Shown here piece after piece: positions 38,488 through 50,868 of a stretch of DNA of 64,000 bases; position 1 is the first letter of the stretch, and each line of letters opens with the position of its first letter. The position numbers were made by a program, and so were the translations under genes. Origin of the DNA: Clavulina sp. PMI_390. Lineage: Eukaryota; Basidiomycota; Agaricomycetes; Cantharellales; Hydnaceae. Under the pieces are notes generated by a model, which ran no database searches, was not told where the DNA came from, and saw only the letters and a program-made list of their open reading frames with translations. The stretch is from the NCBI GenBank assembly GCA_015039315.1, contig WIDE01000001.1, positions 290,559-354,558 on the forward strand. Reading direction: 5' to 3'.

Positions 38488-41400
38488 ATGGCGTCCACAT
38501 CGGATGCTGCGTCTTTCACGCTCGTATGGGACAATGGCTCAGATGAGATGCCCAGCACCCAAGAGCTGCGGCAGCTCCTAGAAAGAGGTTCAGATGAGGT
38601 CAAGATGGACACGTTGCGGAGAATCATAACAGCAACGTTGAATGGCAGTCCACAAGTATGCAGAATTTCTGGGCGAAGCGTTAAGAAACTACTACTAATT
38701 CCACCTTTGTCGATAGCCCCTCCTCCTCATTCCTATCATCCAAAATATCCTTCCATCGAAAAGCAAGCCGCTCAAGAAGCTCTTGCACACATACTGGGAA
38801 GTATGCCCCAAATACGATGACAATGGCAAACTGAAGCAGGAGATGATTCTTGTCGTGAACGCTATTCGTAATGACCTGGTATGCTCAACGGCAAAATTTT
38901 GCGCTTCCGCGGCACTGACAGACCCCGCAGAATCATCCAAACGAATATATTCGGGGAGCGACATTACGATCGGTACAGAAGCTCAAGGACGCTGAACTAC
39001 TAGAGCCCTTGATTCCCCTTGTCCGATCTTGCTTAGTGCGTGGTCAGATCCTACGTCAATGCTGTCGTACTCACTTCCAGCCGTTTCTCAGGAGCATCGT
39101 CATTCATATGTTCGCAAACATGCCGTCTTTACGGTACTAGCCATCTACCCCCAATTCGAATCCCTGATACCCGATGCCCCCGAACTCCTTCAAGTCTTCC
39201 TTGCCGCAGTCAGTCGCCCTTTATCCAATACTTTCGACATCTCCCTGAATTCATTCACTATAGGAAACTGATACCACATGCATCCGAGATGCGCTCGTTT
39301 TCCTCGCCAACTGTGCCCTGCCAAAAGCTGTTGAAAAGCTTTTGTCCGCTGTCGACCAGATCCCCAGTTGGGATGAACAACTGCAACTCGCGACTATCGA
39401 GATCATTCGCAAGGATTCGCTCAATGATTCGCCAAACCGGGTGAGATCTCATGAACGCTTACCTCGACGAAAGAACGGAGCGCTTATTCGATTGCTTATA
39501 GCCAAAGTATATTCGCATCGTTTCTGAACTCCTTGAATCTCCAGCCCACTCCGTCAAATACGATGCTGCCACCACACTCACTTCCCTCACTCAGAATCCT
39601 GCCGCTGTGAAAGGTACCCTTGCACTCAATGAAGCAGTATAATCTTTGCTAACAACCGAAAATTAGCTGCGGCCACATGTCTCATCGACCTAGCGGTCAA
39701 GGAGTCCGACAATAATGTCAAACTCATCGTCCTAGATCGCTTGGAGTCCCTACGAAACAAACATGAGCATGTCCTTGATCCTCTTGTTCTTGATCTCCTC
39801 CGCATCCTTTCCAGGTATGAGTTGTAACCTGCGAGTTACTACCTTGGGAGACTGAGATTCTCGCGTAGCCCTGATATGGAAGTTCGCAAGAAGTGCCTTC
39901 ACCTTGCGCTCGCGATGGTGACCAGCAGGAACGTTGAGGATGTCGTTGGCTTACTGAAGAAGCAACTTACGCGAACACTAGATGCAGACTATGAGAAGGT
40001 ACTAATTGAGTTTCTCTTGCAGTCATGGCCGTGCTCATGTTATCTCTTTAGAATCCCGAATATCGCCAGCTTCTCATTCAATCTATCCACATTGTCGCCG
40101 TCAAGTTCTCTGAAGTCGCGGCGAATGTTGTGTTGGCGTTGATGGACTTCTTGGGAGACACCAGCAATCCTTCGGCTGTTGATGTTATTGCCTTCGTCCG
40201 GTATGGATTTTCTCAACATCTATTTTAGGTTGTGCTGATTCTAAACATTTATTCCAGTGAGGTTGTGCAAAAGTTCCCCGATCTTCGCACCTCTATCAAT
40301 CAGCATCTGTTACAAACAATGAACCAAATCAAGTCTGGGAAGGTTTTCCGAGGGGCTCTTTGGATTGTTGGTGAATACAGCAATGCACCCCAAGGTGAGG
40401 AATCCATCACTTGGGACCTAATCTGCAGCCCTCTGATAGCCTAGTTGTCAGAAATCCAAGCTGTCTTCAAGGAGATTCGCAAAGTGATTGGCGAGGTTCC
40501 GATTTTGGCATCAGAGCAGGTAACGCATCAATTTCTTACTCATCAAGACCTACTCTGAGCCTCCTTCCCTCAGCGTCTACTGGATGAGGCCGGCGGCGAC
40601 CAGGAACCAGAGAAAACTGACGGAGCGCAACCATCCAGCTCGGGGAAGCCCAAGATCTTGGCAGACGGCACTTATGCCACGGAGACCGCGTTCTCCAGTG
40701 TCGCAAACGCTCGTCTCGAAGCCGTCAAGGCTGCTGCCAAACCCCCTCTGCGATGTGAGTCACCAACTGGGCAAACAGCTTGATGGCTCTTGGCATTGAC
40801 TGTTCCATCTCCAAGCTCTACTTCTTCAGGGAGACTTCTACACCGGCTCCGTACTAGCTTCTACCCTCACTAAACTCATCCTCCGGTACTCCAAGCTGTC
40901 GACTGACTTGGCAAGCACTAATGCGCTCCGTGCTGAGGCCATGCTCATCATGACCTCAATCATCCGTGTGGGGCAGTCCAAATTCGTCGCCACTCCGATC
41001 GACGAGGACTCCCAAGAACGTATCATGAACTGCATTCAGACCCTCTCACAAGTGAAGGATAGCGAGGCTGTGACAGACATCTTCTTGAATGATACCAAAG
41101 CTGCCTTTGCCAACATGGTTGCAGCGGAAGAGGTGGGACATTAGTTATGCGCGGCGCTATGATCTAATCTGACCTTTTCTGATACACTAGAAAAAGACGC
41201 AGGAAGCTGCAGCGAAGGAGGTGAAGGCTGTTGCTATCCAGGTGGACGATACCATCACTTTCAGACAATTCTCCAAGAAGTCTGGAGTCGACGGTCTCGA
41301 CGACGTAAGTATCATTTACCTGGTGACACTGGGCTTAAAGTGCTCATCCTCGGATCGTGTAGTTTGAGCGTGATGTATCGCGAGCAACAGGCTCCTCGGA

Positions 41401-42480
41401 AACCAAGAACGACCTCTCGAACTTGAGCCGAGTCGTCCAGCTGACAGGTACGATAGTATCGTCTAAGCTTCTTTGGAATATTGCTAACGCTTTCTCAACC
41501 AGGCTTTTCTGACCCTGTGTATGCTGAGGCCTACGTTGTCGTTCACCAGTTCGATATCCTCCTCGGTACGTCGACTTTTCGAGACTCATGTCTTTCTTAC
41601 TGACGAAGTTGGCTGCTAGACGTTCTCATCGTTAATCAGACATCCGAAACGATGCAGAATCTATGTGTAGATTTTGCCACCTTGGGCGACCTTAAGCTCG
41701 TTGAACGTCCAGCAACATACACCATTGGGCCTCACAACTTCCAGAGCGTCAAGGCGACCATCAAGGTAAATCAAGCTAAAAAAAAAATCCCCAAACGCTC
41801 TGCTTACCCGTACTCCAAGGTTTCATCCACAGAAACTGGGGTCATTTTCGGCAACATCATCTGGGAGCAGGGTACATCAGAGGCATCAGTTGTTCTCAGT
41901 GACATTCACATTGATATCATGGACTACATCAAACCTGCATACTGCAATGAGACTCTGGTATGCTACCCATCATGTGCCCAATGAACTGAAATGCTGACCA
42001 GGCTTCCCAGTTCCGAAACATGTGGACCGAGTTCGAGTGGGAGAACCGTGTCAATGTCGCAACCTCAATCACGTATGTGCCTATTTCAACAGTCTTCAGA
42101 ACCTTTCTGATTACTTATCCCACTTGCTCTAGTAATCTCCGCGAGTACCTGGATCACTTGATGAAGTCTACCAACATGGCATGCCTTACAGCTGAAGCAG
42201 CTTTGTCCGGAGACTGTGACTTCCTTTCCGCCAATATGTATGCTAGAAGTTTGTTCGGGGAGGACGCTCTCGCGAACCTCAGCATCGAGAAGAACGAGGA
42301 AACTGGACAGATCCAGGGTCATGTTCGCATTCGCAGCAAAACTCAAGGAATTGCACTGTCCCTCGGCGACAAGATTACTCTTGGTAAGGAATTCACCCCC
42401 GTCCTTCTCAACCAGTCTCTAACTACCACTATATCTCTATTTCAATAGCACAAAAACGGAAACCGGCCGCCATTATGTGA
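38488..42480 (+). CDS. SEC26: Coatomer subunit beta (beta-COP)
   Basis: A gene of many short exons, about 940 aa. The N-terminal adaptin-like trunk has [53 protein letters not shown] and ALWIVGEYS, hallmarks of beta-COP. A linker ([17 protein letters not shown]) leads into the C-terminal appendage ([48 protein letters not shown]). The last exon (about 42450-42480) encodes [10 protein letters not shown]. Beta-COP is part of the COPI coat for retrograde Golgi-to-ER transport and recruits Arf1. Converges with FIP1 with 177 bp between stops. Confidence 0.95.
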
Positions 42481-42657
42481 CCAACCTCTGTAGCAGCTTT
42501 CCTTGTCCTTTGATACAACTTGCATCTTTATACACTACTTGCTTCGTCGTGCGTTGTATGGAATACCATTGAGATGAACGTAAAGCTAGTGCATGCATGG
42601 AATACAGAAGGATGCGATAAATTACACAAAAAAGGGAATGTCTGCAGGATAGAAGCA

Positions 42658-45361
42658 TCAACGCCGTTTCGGCCGTCGCTCGCCGTTATCATCATCAGCA
42701 TGATCCTCCGAGTAAGCACGTTTACTTTGAGGACAAGCTCGGTTAGCTCCAACGCTGGAAAAGAGTAAGAACCCGACTTACCGACTGGACCTGTCGTCTC
42801 GAGGATCGCGAACTCTAGGATTTTTGTCTTTCTCCTTGGCTTTTAATCGATCTCGCTCTTCCTTCTCCTTGTCCTTCCGTGGAGCAGATGGTGGCGATTT
42901 GTCCTTCCTTACGCCCCGGTCGCGGTCATCTCTGGAGTCTCGGTCGCGGTGGTCACGATCTCTATCGCGAGCATGATCACGGTCTCGATCCCGATCGCGT
43001 TCTCGGTTGGGATCACGCTCACGACGGTCAGAACGATCACTACGCTCACCTCTACGAGGCTCGCGCTCGCGCTCATTGTCATCGCCACCGACGCTCCCAC
43101 TTCCTGTAGCACTGCCTGCTCCACCGCCCCCACCACCATAGTCTAAACCATCTACTTGTGTAGAGCCACCATGGCTATCCTTGTCCTTGTAGCGCGGCGT
43201 GGCGTTACGGGGACCTGTTGGCACATTTGGTGGAAGAGGAGAGGCAGGCCGTTTGGGAAGCACTTGAGGAGCTTTCAAGGGCAATAGGACGGAGTGTCAG
43301 CAATAGGTACATGGGGCAATAGTCACGCATTACTCACCACGGGCTGTTTGAGGTGGCCCAAGCTGGACACCTCCACCAAAAGCTCGCGTTGGCCCGCCCC
43401 CACGCATTCCTCCTCGGAACCCTCCCCGCATGGGAGGCCCGCGGTTGACAGGGGCCGTAGATATAGCCGTTTCCGCGGTTTCAATGGGTGCGTTTGATAC
43501 TTGGGAAGTGCTACGGGTATGCTGTTCCGGAGATCCTTAACCTCAGAAACGATAGCGAGCAAACCTCGAGCCTGTTGACACTTACTGTGGCTGCCACCGA
43601 TGGATCCTCTGATCCTGCGTTCGGGAGCTCATTGTTCTCTTCAGGTAAGGGACTAGACTGGACACCATTCGGCTGAGGTACTTGTGAAGGTGATTGGAGG
43701 TGAGGAGGTGGCTGGAACTGCATCTGCATCGGGTGCGGCATTCCTTGTTGCGACATCAGCTCGGCTGGATTAGGACCACCCATTCCGCCCATAGCATTAT
43801 GAATGGGCCCTCCAGGGCCATTAGGGCCGCCGGGGACGTCCATACCACCAAACTGGGTCATGACTTGGCCTCCCATCTGCTGCATGTTCCCGCCAAATGG
43901 TCCAGCCATCGGCCCCATTCCCATTCCCATCATCTCTGGCGGCATGTTCATAGAAGGGAAGCCCATATTTTGCATAGGGAAGCCGTTCTGGTTCTGAGGA
44001 GCTCCATTTGGGAAGTTCATCTGTTGTGGTATATTCATCCGTGCTGATTGAGCGATCAGCATTGAGCGCATCTCCGGGGGAACGGAGTTCTGTAGCATGT
44101 CTTCAGGCATCCCGGCCATGTTCTACGTCATGGTAAGTACATCATCAGCAATCCTTCGGAGAAAGCAACTCACAAGCACATTATTTTTCAAATCAGCGGC
44201 CATTTCAGCAAGGTCTCGCTTCCTAACACAATAAGCCTCCCAGCTTATCTCGTCGAACCCGTAATTGAACCAATCACTGAGGTCCGCCCCTGGTTTTCGC
44301 CACCCCTTCTGATCAAGGTTCTGCATATCGACATCAAATATTGATGTACCAGAGTATGTCCCAGCTTCCGTAGGGTCAATATGGGGCGAACTGGCAGAGG
44401 CTCGGGGAATTGGGAGAGATGAGTTGTCTTCGAGTGCATCGAGCGACTCTGGAACGGATGCTTCCACATGATGGACTGGCCGAAGGGCTTGTGGTCGTGA
44501 GTCAGGTGAATTTGGTGCCACTTGTGATGTGCAAGGCTCGAGATCGTTTGACGATGTTGATTGAGAGTGGGATGGAGGGGCTGGATGTTGTGGAAGGACT
44601 GGAGTTCCTCGTTCACGAGGGTTATACTCAGTCGTGAGCTGGAGCGCTACAGAGGACGAATAGGTTATTATGAATGTGATAGGATAAAAATTAAACACGA
44701 ACGTCTTGCAGGAATTGATGGCTGGGTCAAACTAGGGTTGCGAGGTATTGATGTTCGGGGACCACTGGGGGCACCATTCGTTCTGAATGAAAATGAATAT
44801 TCAGAACGAATCCGCGGCTGGAGGTGGGGAGAAGTACAAACCGGAAGTCTCGGGAACGAGTAGGAGCATCATTGTTCATTATAATTTCGACATCCTGGAG
44901 TCGACCATGAGTGAGCCATGTAGGTGGTAAATCATTGCAAGAGACGAGGCTCGACATACCGACTCGTCGTCACTTTCTTCCTCGTCTTCCTCGTCTTCAT
45001 CATCATCGTCAGACTCTTCTTCAGCGCCGCCTGGTACAGGTACAGGTGGAGGTGTAGCCTCAGGCGCCACTGCATCCAAAGCCTTGCTCAAGGTGCGCGG
45101 GGTTGGCAAAGCTGGCAAGTCGTTCAATGAGCTAATTGTCAAAAAGAGAGTTCTTGAATGAGCTTTGGTGTCGTCTTTATCACAAGGAGGACAGTACAAA
45201 TCCTGTGCATTATTCTCGGCGGTAGCTGCTGAAGTGGCTATGGATGTTTTACGAGTGAGAAGATGGTATTTGCAGGATTTGTCTGGACAGCGCTGACATG
45301 TATTGGATACTACTACAGGCTCCTCTGAGCCGTAGAGAAAAGCCTCATCGTCATCATCCAT
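42658..45361 (-). CDS. FIP1: Pre-mRNA 3'-end processing factor Fip1
   Basis: Starts at 45361 with MDDDDEAFLYG, then Asp/Glu-rich segments (44960-45030). The diagnostic Fip1 motif KGWRKPGADLSDWFNYGFDE followed by WEAYC lies at about 44250-44310. Fip1 binds poly(A) polymerase and CPSF/CPF in polyadenylation. Next come a Met/Gly/Pro/Gln-rich stretch (43690-44110), an Arg/Gly-rich segment (GGFRGGMRGGG) and an Arg-Asp/Arg-Glu repeat tract (42900-43060) like that of animal FIP1L1; yeast Fip1 lacks it. The final exon, rebuilt across GTAAGT/CCAG, ends ERRPKRR at 42658. About 750 aa. Internal exon edges in the low-complexity parts are uncertain. Confidence 0.88.
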
Positions 45362-45570
45362 GGCTGAACTGTTTGCTTTGCTATTGTGCCTCGGTCGTCG
45401 CTCCTCGCTCGTTTCGCTCGTGCTGTGGCCACGCAACACGTGATACACACAAACAAGTCACGCAGACTTCGAGGGGCCGCTCATCACACTGACGCTTTTA
45501 TTTTACAACCTGGCGGGAATCTTGACTCTTCAATCCATCGGATTAAATAAAGCTGCATCCACTATAGACT

Positions 45571-46196
45571 CTATCGCTTTGCGTATCCCAGTGCAATAGC
45601 CTCGCCCTGCTTTTGCAGCACCCCAAGGTACACCGCGATTAGGAGCGGGATCTCGGGTATAGCGCTCTTATCCCATATCTTCAAACTCCCTTTCCCCACG
45701 GTCCAGAGCACATTGCCTTCAGCGACGACCTTCTTCGATGGATAGATGATCAGGCGGTCGCGATCTGCTTCACGGAAAGCGAATTCCCGGCGCTGCTGGT
45801 CCTGGAAACACCATTTGTTGTTATGGCGAGAGGGCCGAGTCATTTGAGTGATAAAAGAACCCGCAATTGCAGTCTGATTCGTGAGGGTCACCAGGCTTGG
45901 CTGTTCGCACAGTTTAATAAGGAGAGCTCGTTAGCCAGTGGAAAGTGGAATAGGTACTGGTAACCACGTACCCCATCTTCCCCTTCGTGGACGTTGAAAT
46001 ATGTCACTGGATGATAAAATGTAGCCTCTTCATAGTCCACAGTATAAACCGTTATATTATTTTGTGATATGTACCACTTTCCTCCTATTCGTTGGAATGA
46101 ATACATAGGTTCCTCCGCACACAAGTCTGCATATCCGGGCAGCCCCGAGTCCGCGGAAGGGGTGTATCCCGGAAGTTGATTATCTTCTCCTGACAT
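45571..46196 (-). CDS. DUF6593/tubby-C-like domain protein
   Basis: Two exons (46196 to about 45969, then about 45902 to 45571), about 185 aa. The Pro/Gly/Tyr-rich start (LPGYTPSADSGLPGYADL) precedes an antiparallel-strand pattern: MYSFQRIGGKWYISQNNITVY, then NKWCFQDQQRREFAFREADRDRL, VVAEGNVLWTVGKGSLKIWD and PLLIAVYLGVLQKQGEA. This layout resembles DUF6593 proteins, which are expanded in mushroom-forming fungi and have a tubby-C-like fold. Function unknown. No signal peptide or membrane span is apparent. It lies upstream of the tRNA on the other strand. Confidence 0.6.
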
Positions 46197-46466
46197 ATCG
46201 CCCTTCTTGCTAGTGCGCAAAGAGGGAGAGGGATGGTAGTTGTCAGTATCGAGAGACGGATTGGCTTGGAGTCAGGGGGCTGTGCAAGGACATCACGCGA
46301 CACCTGCAATTGGGTGCCAAATCTTGGGAGAGTCTCTAGGGCCATTCAATCATGGTCAAAAAGTCGGTACATGCTATTTATGGTGTGAGCGCTCGGCCTG
46401 AGAAGTACCGCTCAGCCCCACGACAGAGTAGATCGTATCTGGAATACTCCACTCCTCGATATGACA

Positions 46467-46548
46467 GGGGTAATGGCTCAGTTGGTAGAGCGCATCCTTA
46501 GCATGTAGCAATTGGATGAGGTCCCGTGTTCGATTCGCGGTTACTCCA
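46467..46548 (+). tRNA. tRNA-Ala (AGC) with a 9-nt intron
   Basis: A full cloverleaf can be folded by hand: acceptor GGGGTAA/TTACTCC with one G-T pair and discriminator A; D-stem GCTC/GAGC; anticodon stem CATCC/GGATG; T-stem CCGTG/CGCGG with loop TTCGATT. The anticodon loop contains AGC (Ala) followed by a 9-nt insert after position 37, the normal site of nuclear tRNA introns. Internal A-box (TGGCTCAGTTGG) and B-box (GTTCGATTC) are intact. Confidence 0.93.
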
Positions 46549-46550
46549 TC

Positions 46551-46556
46551 TTTTTT
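46551..46556 (+). terminator. Pol III T-run terminator
   Basis: Six T residues start two bases after the discriminator base of the tRNA, the expected RNA polymerase III stop signal. Confidence 0.8.
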
Positions 46557-47032
46557 GCCTTGATCTGCAGACCATCAGGAACCCACCCAACCATTCATAG
46601 ATGTGACAAAGGTCTTTGGCATAGAAGTCCACTATCATTGGGTAGTATTTTAAGACTATTCCAGTATGAAGAATATGGGTAACATAATAGGAATTGAAGT
46701 GGTGAACGGGGAACAAGATATTCGAAGCATCGGCAGTGGAAGAGTCCTCAACTCCTTCTCATGGGGGGGTATGTCGAATGGTCGACTGAACCATTGAAAC
46801 TTTTTTCTCCAAGCGACATAGCATCTGAAAGTGGGGAAGACTACACAATTAGCCTGTGGAACATAGCAAACACGAGGCAAGCACATACAATAGTCACGAT
46901 ATGGGACTGCGGTACCACGTCCAACAGGACGTCGCTTCCGGCCATCAGCCTGACAACATCGACGCACTGTGATGAAGCAGAGCAGATAAGGAAGGTAAGA
47001 AGAATAGTGCTCACCACCTCCTACCACCGCGT
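46557..47032. other. Spacer after tRNA
   Basis: About 475 bp. A minus-strand open frame (46656-47027) has a Cys-rich, unstructured translation without relatives. No gene supported. Confidence 0.4.
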
Positions 47033-47377
47033 CTACGACGATCTGGAAGTTGGGAGGATGGGCGCACCACCGCCGATGCCGTAGGACATCGACAGATCCG
47101 AAAACGCGCGAGCGTAGTCTTTTGGAGGACGGGAGGAAGTGGAAGTGGGTGGGGAGAACGTCTTGGTCTTGGGGGAAGGTGGGGCGGAGGTTTTAGGTTG
47201 CTTGGAGCGGGTGAAGAAGGATTTGGAGGATGCCTTTGGGGGCGAGCGGGGAGCCGGGGTTGGTGTGATAGGAGCGCTGGCGAAGCCGTAGGAGGTGGAG
47301 AGCTCAGCGAGGGCGTTAGAATAGTCCTTGCGCGAGGTTTGGATAAGTGCGGCGGTAGAAGCTGAAGGAGAAGACAT
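47033..47377 (-). CDS. Small two-repeat protein (KDYxxA...LSxSYG)
   Basis: Single exon of 114 aa from ATG 47377. It has two copies of one motif: RKDYSNALAELSTSYGFASA near residues 15-34 and PKDYARAFSDLSMSYGIGGG near residues 86-105. Between them is a Pro/Ser/Lys-rich linker. I recall similar short Asp-Tyr...Ser-Tyr-Gly proteins in basidiomycetes, with no known function. A duplicated, evenly spaced motif in one uninterrupted frame supports a real gene. No signal peptide. Confidence 0.65.
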   Translation of the reverse strand: MSSPSASTAALIQTSRKDYSNALAELSTSYGFASAPITPTPAPRSPPKASSKSFFTRSKQPKTSAPPSPKTKTFSPPTSTSSRPPKDYARAFSDLSMSYGIGGGAPILPTSRSS

Positions 47378-48411
47378 CGTGTAATGGATGGGAATTAGGT
47401 GGGGGATGGAGAAGTTTTGTGGCTTGGGTTTGGTGGTGATACTAGATATTCGTGTGGCTGTTGGTGAGGGGCGGTGTAAGGCGACCACTCGCTGGCTTTT
47501 ATAGGCGTGGCTGGGCGCGTGGGGACTGAGTCACTCAGAGACGCCCAGATCTTACTGACTCAAAGAGCTGAATTCGGCTCCGCTTTACTGCGTGAAAAAA
47601 GCGTGCAAACAGCTACCCCCTTGCACCTCAGCGGCGAAGGTGAGCTTCGGCATGGCCATGCCGATACCGATCTCCTGAGGGCAGACAACAGCACGAAAAG
47701 TTTCTTATGGAGAGTCGGCGACCGTCTGATTTAGTCTCAAAATGTTCTCAGCCGGAGCAGGTGGCCAGTGGGGACGGCTCGGGCAAGCTTACCCTCGCTC
47801 AGACGATCGGTGAGAGCTAGACCCCAACCTTCGTCAGTAAAACCCATCCGGAGTTGTGGAGACTGGGGGACCGTCCAATCCAGTATCATAAAGCTCTCAG
47901 CCGGATCAGGTCCTTGAGGACCGTTGAGATTTGGCCCGCCGTCGGGGCTTCGGGGAACCTTGCCCATAAACCGGTGATATTTGAGATCCGGGCCCTAGAT
48001 TTCACTAGCAGTCACATAGTTAGACATCTCACTCTGGAACTCCCAAGGGCAAGGCAGGATACTGTGTTGAATAGTCATTTGTTGTTTGGATGCAGCCAAG
48101 TTAGCCAAACTCTCGGGACCGGGGCTCACAACAAACAACAAAGTGACTCAAGTGAGCGTCCCATTCAATGCGATGACTCCATCCCCGACGACGGTTGGAA
48201 ACAGGTCGGCTTCTTGGGAGCACCACCCATTCATGTCGCTCTTGATCTATTGTGCCTGAATTCCTGTTACAATTGGGTGGAGTCATAAACACCTTTTAGG
48301 GGCTTTTGCGCAGCAGCAAACGGCCATTGCTGATCCCGACCAATATATGAATAATAAACGCTAGAATAACGTGGCCTTAGTCTACATTCTCAGAGAGCAA
48401 CAGATTCAGCG
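47378..48411. repeat. Gene-free region with decayed direct repeat and palindrome
   Basis: About 1 kb without a convincing gene. Bases 47710-47762 and 47859-47911 align without gaps over 53 bp, about three quarters identical, ending in a shared CTCAGCCGG block. A perfect 18-bp palindrome (TCGGCATGG and its complement) sits at 47647-47664. This could be a decayed repetitive element; no transposase was seen. Confidence 0.5.
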
Positions 48412-50522
48412 TCAAAGTTGGGCGCTGACGCCACCATATCGAGGAAGCTCATCACTCCCGCTCCCATCGATACCCACTACGTACTCCCGAATGCAGCGCT
48501 GGAATTGTTTCCAGAACTCATCTAATAGGTCCTTCTCCAAGCCCCCAACGTCAAGGATAAGGCCCACAGTCATACACTCAAGGAATGATCGGCAATAGAC
48601 AAGTATCCCGCCCTTGTTCTTCCTGTATGTCGGAATACAGTCGAGCAGTTGTATTGGCCCGTATTCAGCCCGCCGGTAGAGTTTGTCAAGATCCCCAATT
48701 AGGGACAGGCCAATGAGAGCAGCCGAAGGTGCAGGGGCGAGTGAAGGAGGTAAGCCATGGCCCGCAGCGGCCACAGCTTGCTTTGCGTTCAGTTGAGGAT
48801 TTGAAACCCTCTGTCGGGAGGCTTCAGTTGCCGCAGGTGCTACTAATCGCGCTTCGTCCCAAGCAGCGAATCGTAATTGAGGTGCAACTACATCATCTTC
48901 TTGAGCAAAGCGAATAGCGCGAGCAACACGATCTTTATACGAGCTGAGCACTCGAGCACCAAGTAGCTTGTGGTTGATGAACGAGGCTGTATCGCGCTTT
49001 ACCGTCCGTGCACGATGCCAGAATATTGCCTCTTCAAGCTCAGAATTTCGTTGAACGTTTGCGCTGGGGGTGCGAGGTAGGAACGCCGGCAGAACGAGGT
49101 TGAGGTAGGCCAGTGCGAGATGGAAGTGATTATGTGGTGTGGATTGCGAGAATGGTTCTTCTCGGCGAACCACTGGGCCAACGTTGATGGCAGAGTAGAG
49201 AAGCATTGGAGATTTCTCGTGGTCGCGATCGTGCCCACGGCCCTCCCGCTCTCGAAGAATTCGCTGCGCCCGAATCCAAGCAAAGTTGGTGGCCGCAAAT
49301 ACTGCGTTCGATAATGTGACTCTCTGGTTCTTGCACCGTGCGAGAGCCCGTTTGGTCAAGTCACGACTAAAGGTGACCTTCCATACATCGTCGTTCCGTG
49401 TGGCGGCTTTTGGGCGAGGAAATACATGAGAACCCTGTCAGGGTCAAAACATATGTTACACGAACTGGCACATGGCAAAACGGAAATGGACGTACAATAT
49501 CACGGGAGAGCCTCATTTCGTGATGAATTGAATGGGCGGCCGCCTGAAAGAGATTTGAAGGGCAGCCAAAGGCCGATTCAGCTGGTGGCAGCAGAAGTCC
49601 ATTCGCAGGTGATAGCAACGTGTCGTTGCCCCATAACGCATGCCATTCTTTTACCAAGAGCCGAGAAAGGTGTTCGGTCTGATCGAGATCGTCAATTGAG
49701 GCCGATGGGGCATCCCAATCAGTGGACGCCCTCCGCCCTGAATTTCCCAAAAGGATGAGCATGTCGTTCAAAGCCGAATGATTTGCACTAATGCTGGTGG
49801 CATAATGGACAGCAGAGAGTAAGAGCCAGACTCGTTCGGTCGCAGCATTGTTTGACGAAGTTGAAGTGGGAGGAGAGGATGTGCGAATGATGGTGAGCTG
49901 AGAAAGTTTGGTCGGGGATAGCACCGGAGGGCTGGATGAGAATCGTTCCATTTCGTCTGCTACCGAAATGCCATGGAGCAACTTCAGGTTCCGCATTGCA
50001 TTATCGAGCGCCGCTTTGGGGCTCCGAGGGGGAGTATATCTATAACGGACAATCATCCGTAGGTTATCAACTTATCAGCTCAATGTCGAAGAAAAGAGTT
50101 TCCTAGACGGGACAACGAACAGAAAGGATGCACTAGCATATTGTCCTGGGGGCATTTCCACAGATGAACTTGCCAATGGGGATCTCAAGCGAATTATCGC
50201 CCATGCCAAGCATATTCTCGTCAGAGTTAGGACGCCAGCAGGAGCCTCCACCTCGACAGCCACTGTCATTTGCTGGGTGAGTGAAACCTTGAACGACGTA
50301 GAAGACTACAATTCACGAACCAAGCATGTCACTGAGACCGTTTGCCCTGCTGGGAAGAAAATATGACCTAATTCCATGGTGAAAGACGCGGTAGTTAGGG
50401 TTCTCGGTTCTGATCCACAGAGACACGACTCACAACTCATTCAGCCCAAGCTTCCGTGAAAAAGTGGGCCAGTGATCACTTTCACCATTATTGCTCGGTG
50501 GGTTGCGCGTCCATCCATTCAT
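48412..50522 (-). CDS. CoA-dependent acyltransferase-like protein (condensation-domain fold)
   Basis: About 600 aa. ATG 50522 (MNGWTRNPPSNN) starts an exon reading FSRKLGLNEL; the second reads PNYRVFHHGIRSYFLPSRANG; the third TVAVEVEAPAGVLTLTRICLAWAIIR; then a large middle exon and a final exon to 48412. VTFSRDLTKRALARCKNQRVTLSNAVFAATNFAW and MLLYSAINVGP follow the order of fungal alcohol-acetyltransferase/condensation-type proteins. The expected HxxxD site is not clean: NHSALND has one residue too many between His and Asp. It may be a divergent or non-catalytic member. Substrate unknown. Confidence 0.6.
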
Positions 50523-50868
50523 AGCAGAGGGTCCTGCTGGAAGTTTGTCACTTTGATTGGCAGGATAATGAAGGGAGGAAGAGAGGAGAAGCTTTATTTT
50601 TAGGGATGGACGAGGCTGTCAGAGAATTTGATTTGCTTATTCCGGGTCACTGCTCGGGGCGACACATCGCGGCACGGTTCCTGGTAACTCAGACATCCCC
50701 ACATGGAAGCTCTGTCAAGTCTGGATCGCTTCTGTTTTGATGATGGAGGTTAAGAAATAAGTAAAATAACAAAATACCCAAGAATGAGACGAGTAGAATG
50801 CTGGAGAAACTAATTATGGCAGGAACTAGCTAAAAGGTTTCGTTGCAAGAACAGAGCTCCACGAGCAA
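50523..50868. other. Spacer upstream of the acyltransferase-like gene
   Basis: 346 bp, A/T-rich around 50580-50600 and 50740-50780. No gene. Probably holds the acyltransferase-like promoter and the transporter 3' end. Confidence 0.4.

Noticed and set aside
42879..43109. His/Arg-rich frame opposite FIP1
   Set aside because: Antisense shadow of the RD repeat tract.
43694..44047. 117-aa frame opposite FIP1
   Set aside because: Antisense of the Met/Gly/Pro-rich region; no relatives.
46656..47027. 123-aa minus-strand frame between tRNA and small protein
   Set aside because: No ATG context, motif or relatives recognised.
47526..47532. TGAGTCA (Gcn4/AP-1-like site) upstream of the small repeat protein
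   Set aside because: A single 7-mer is expected by chance in 64 kb; no cluster of sites.
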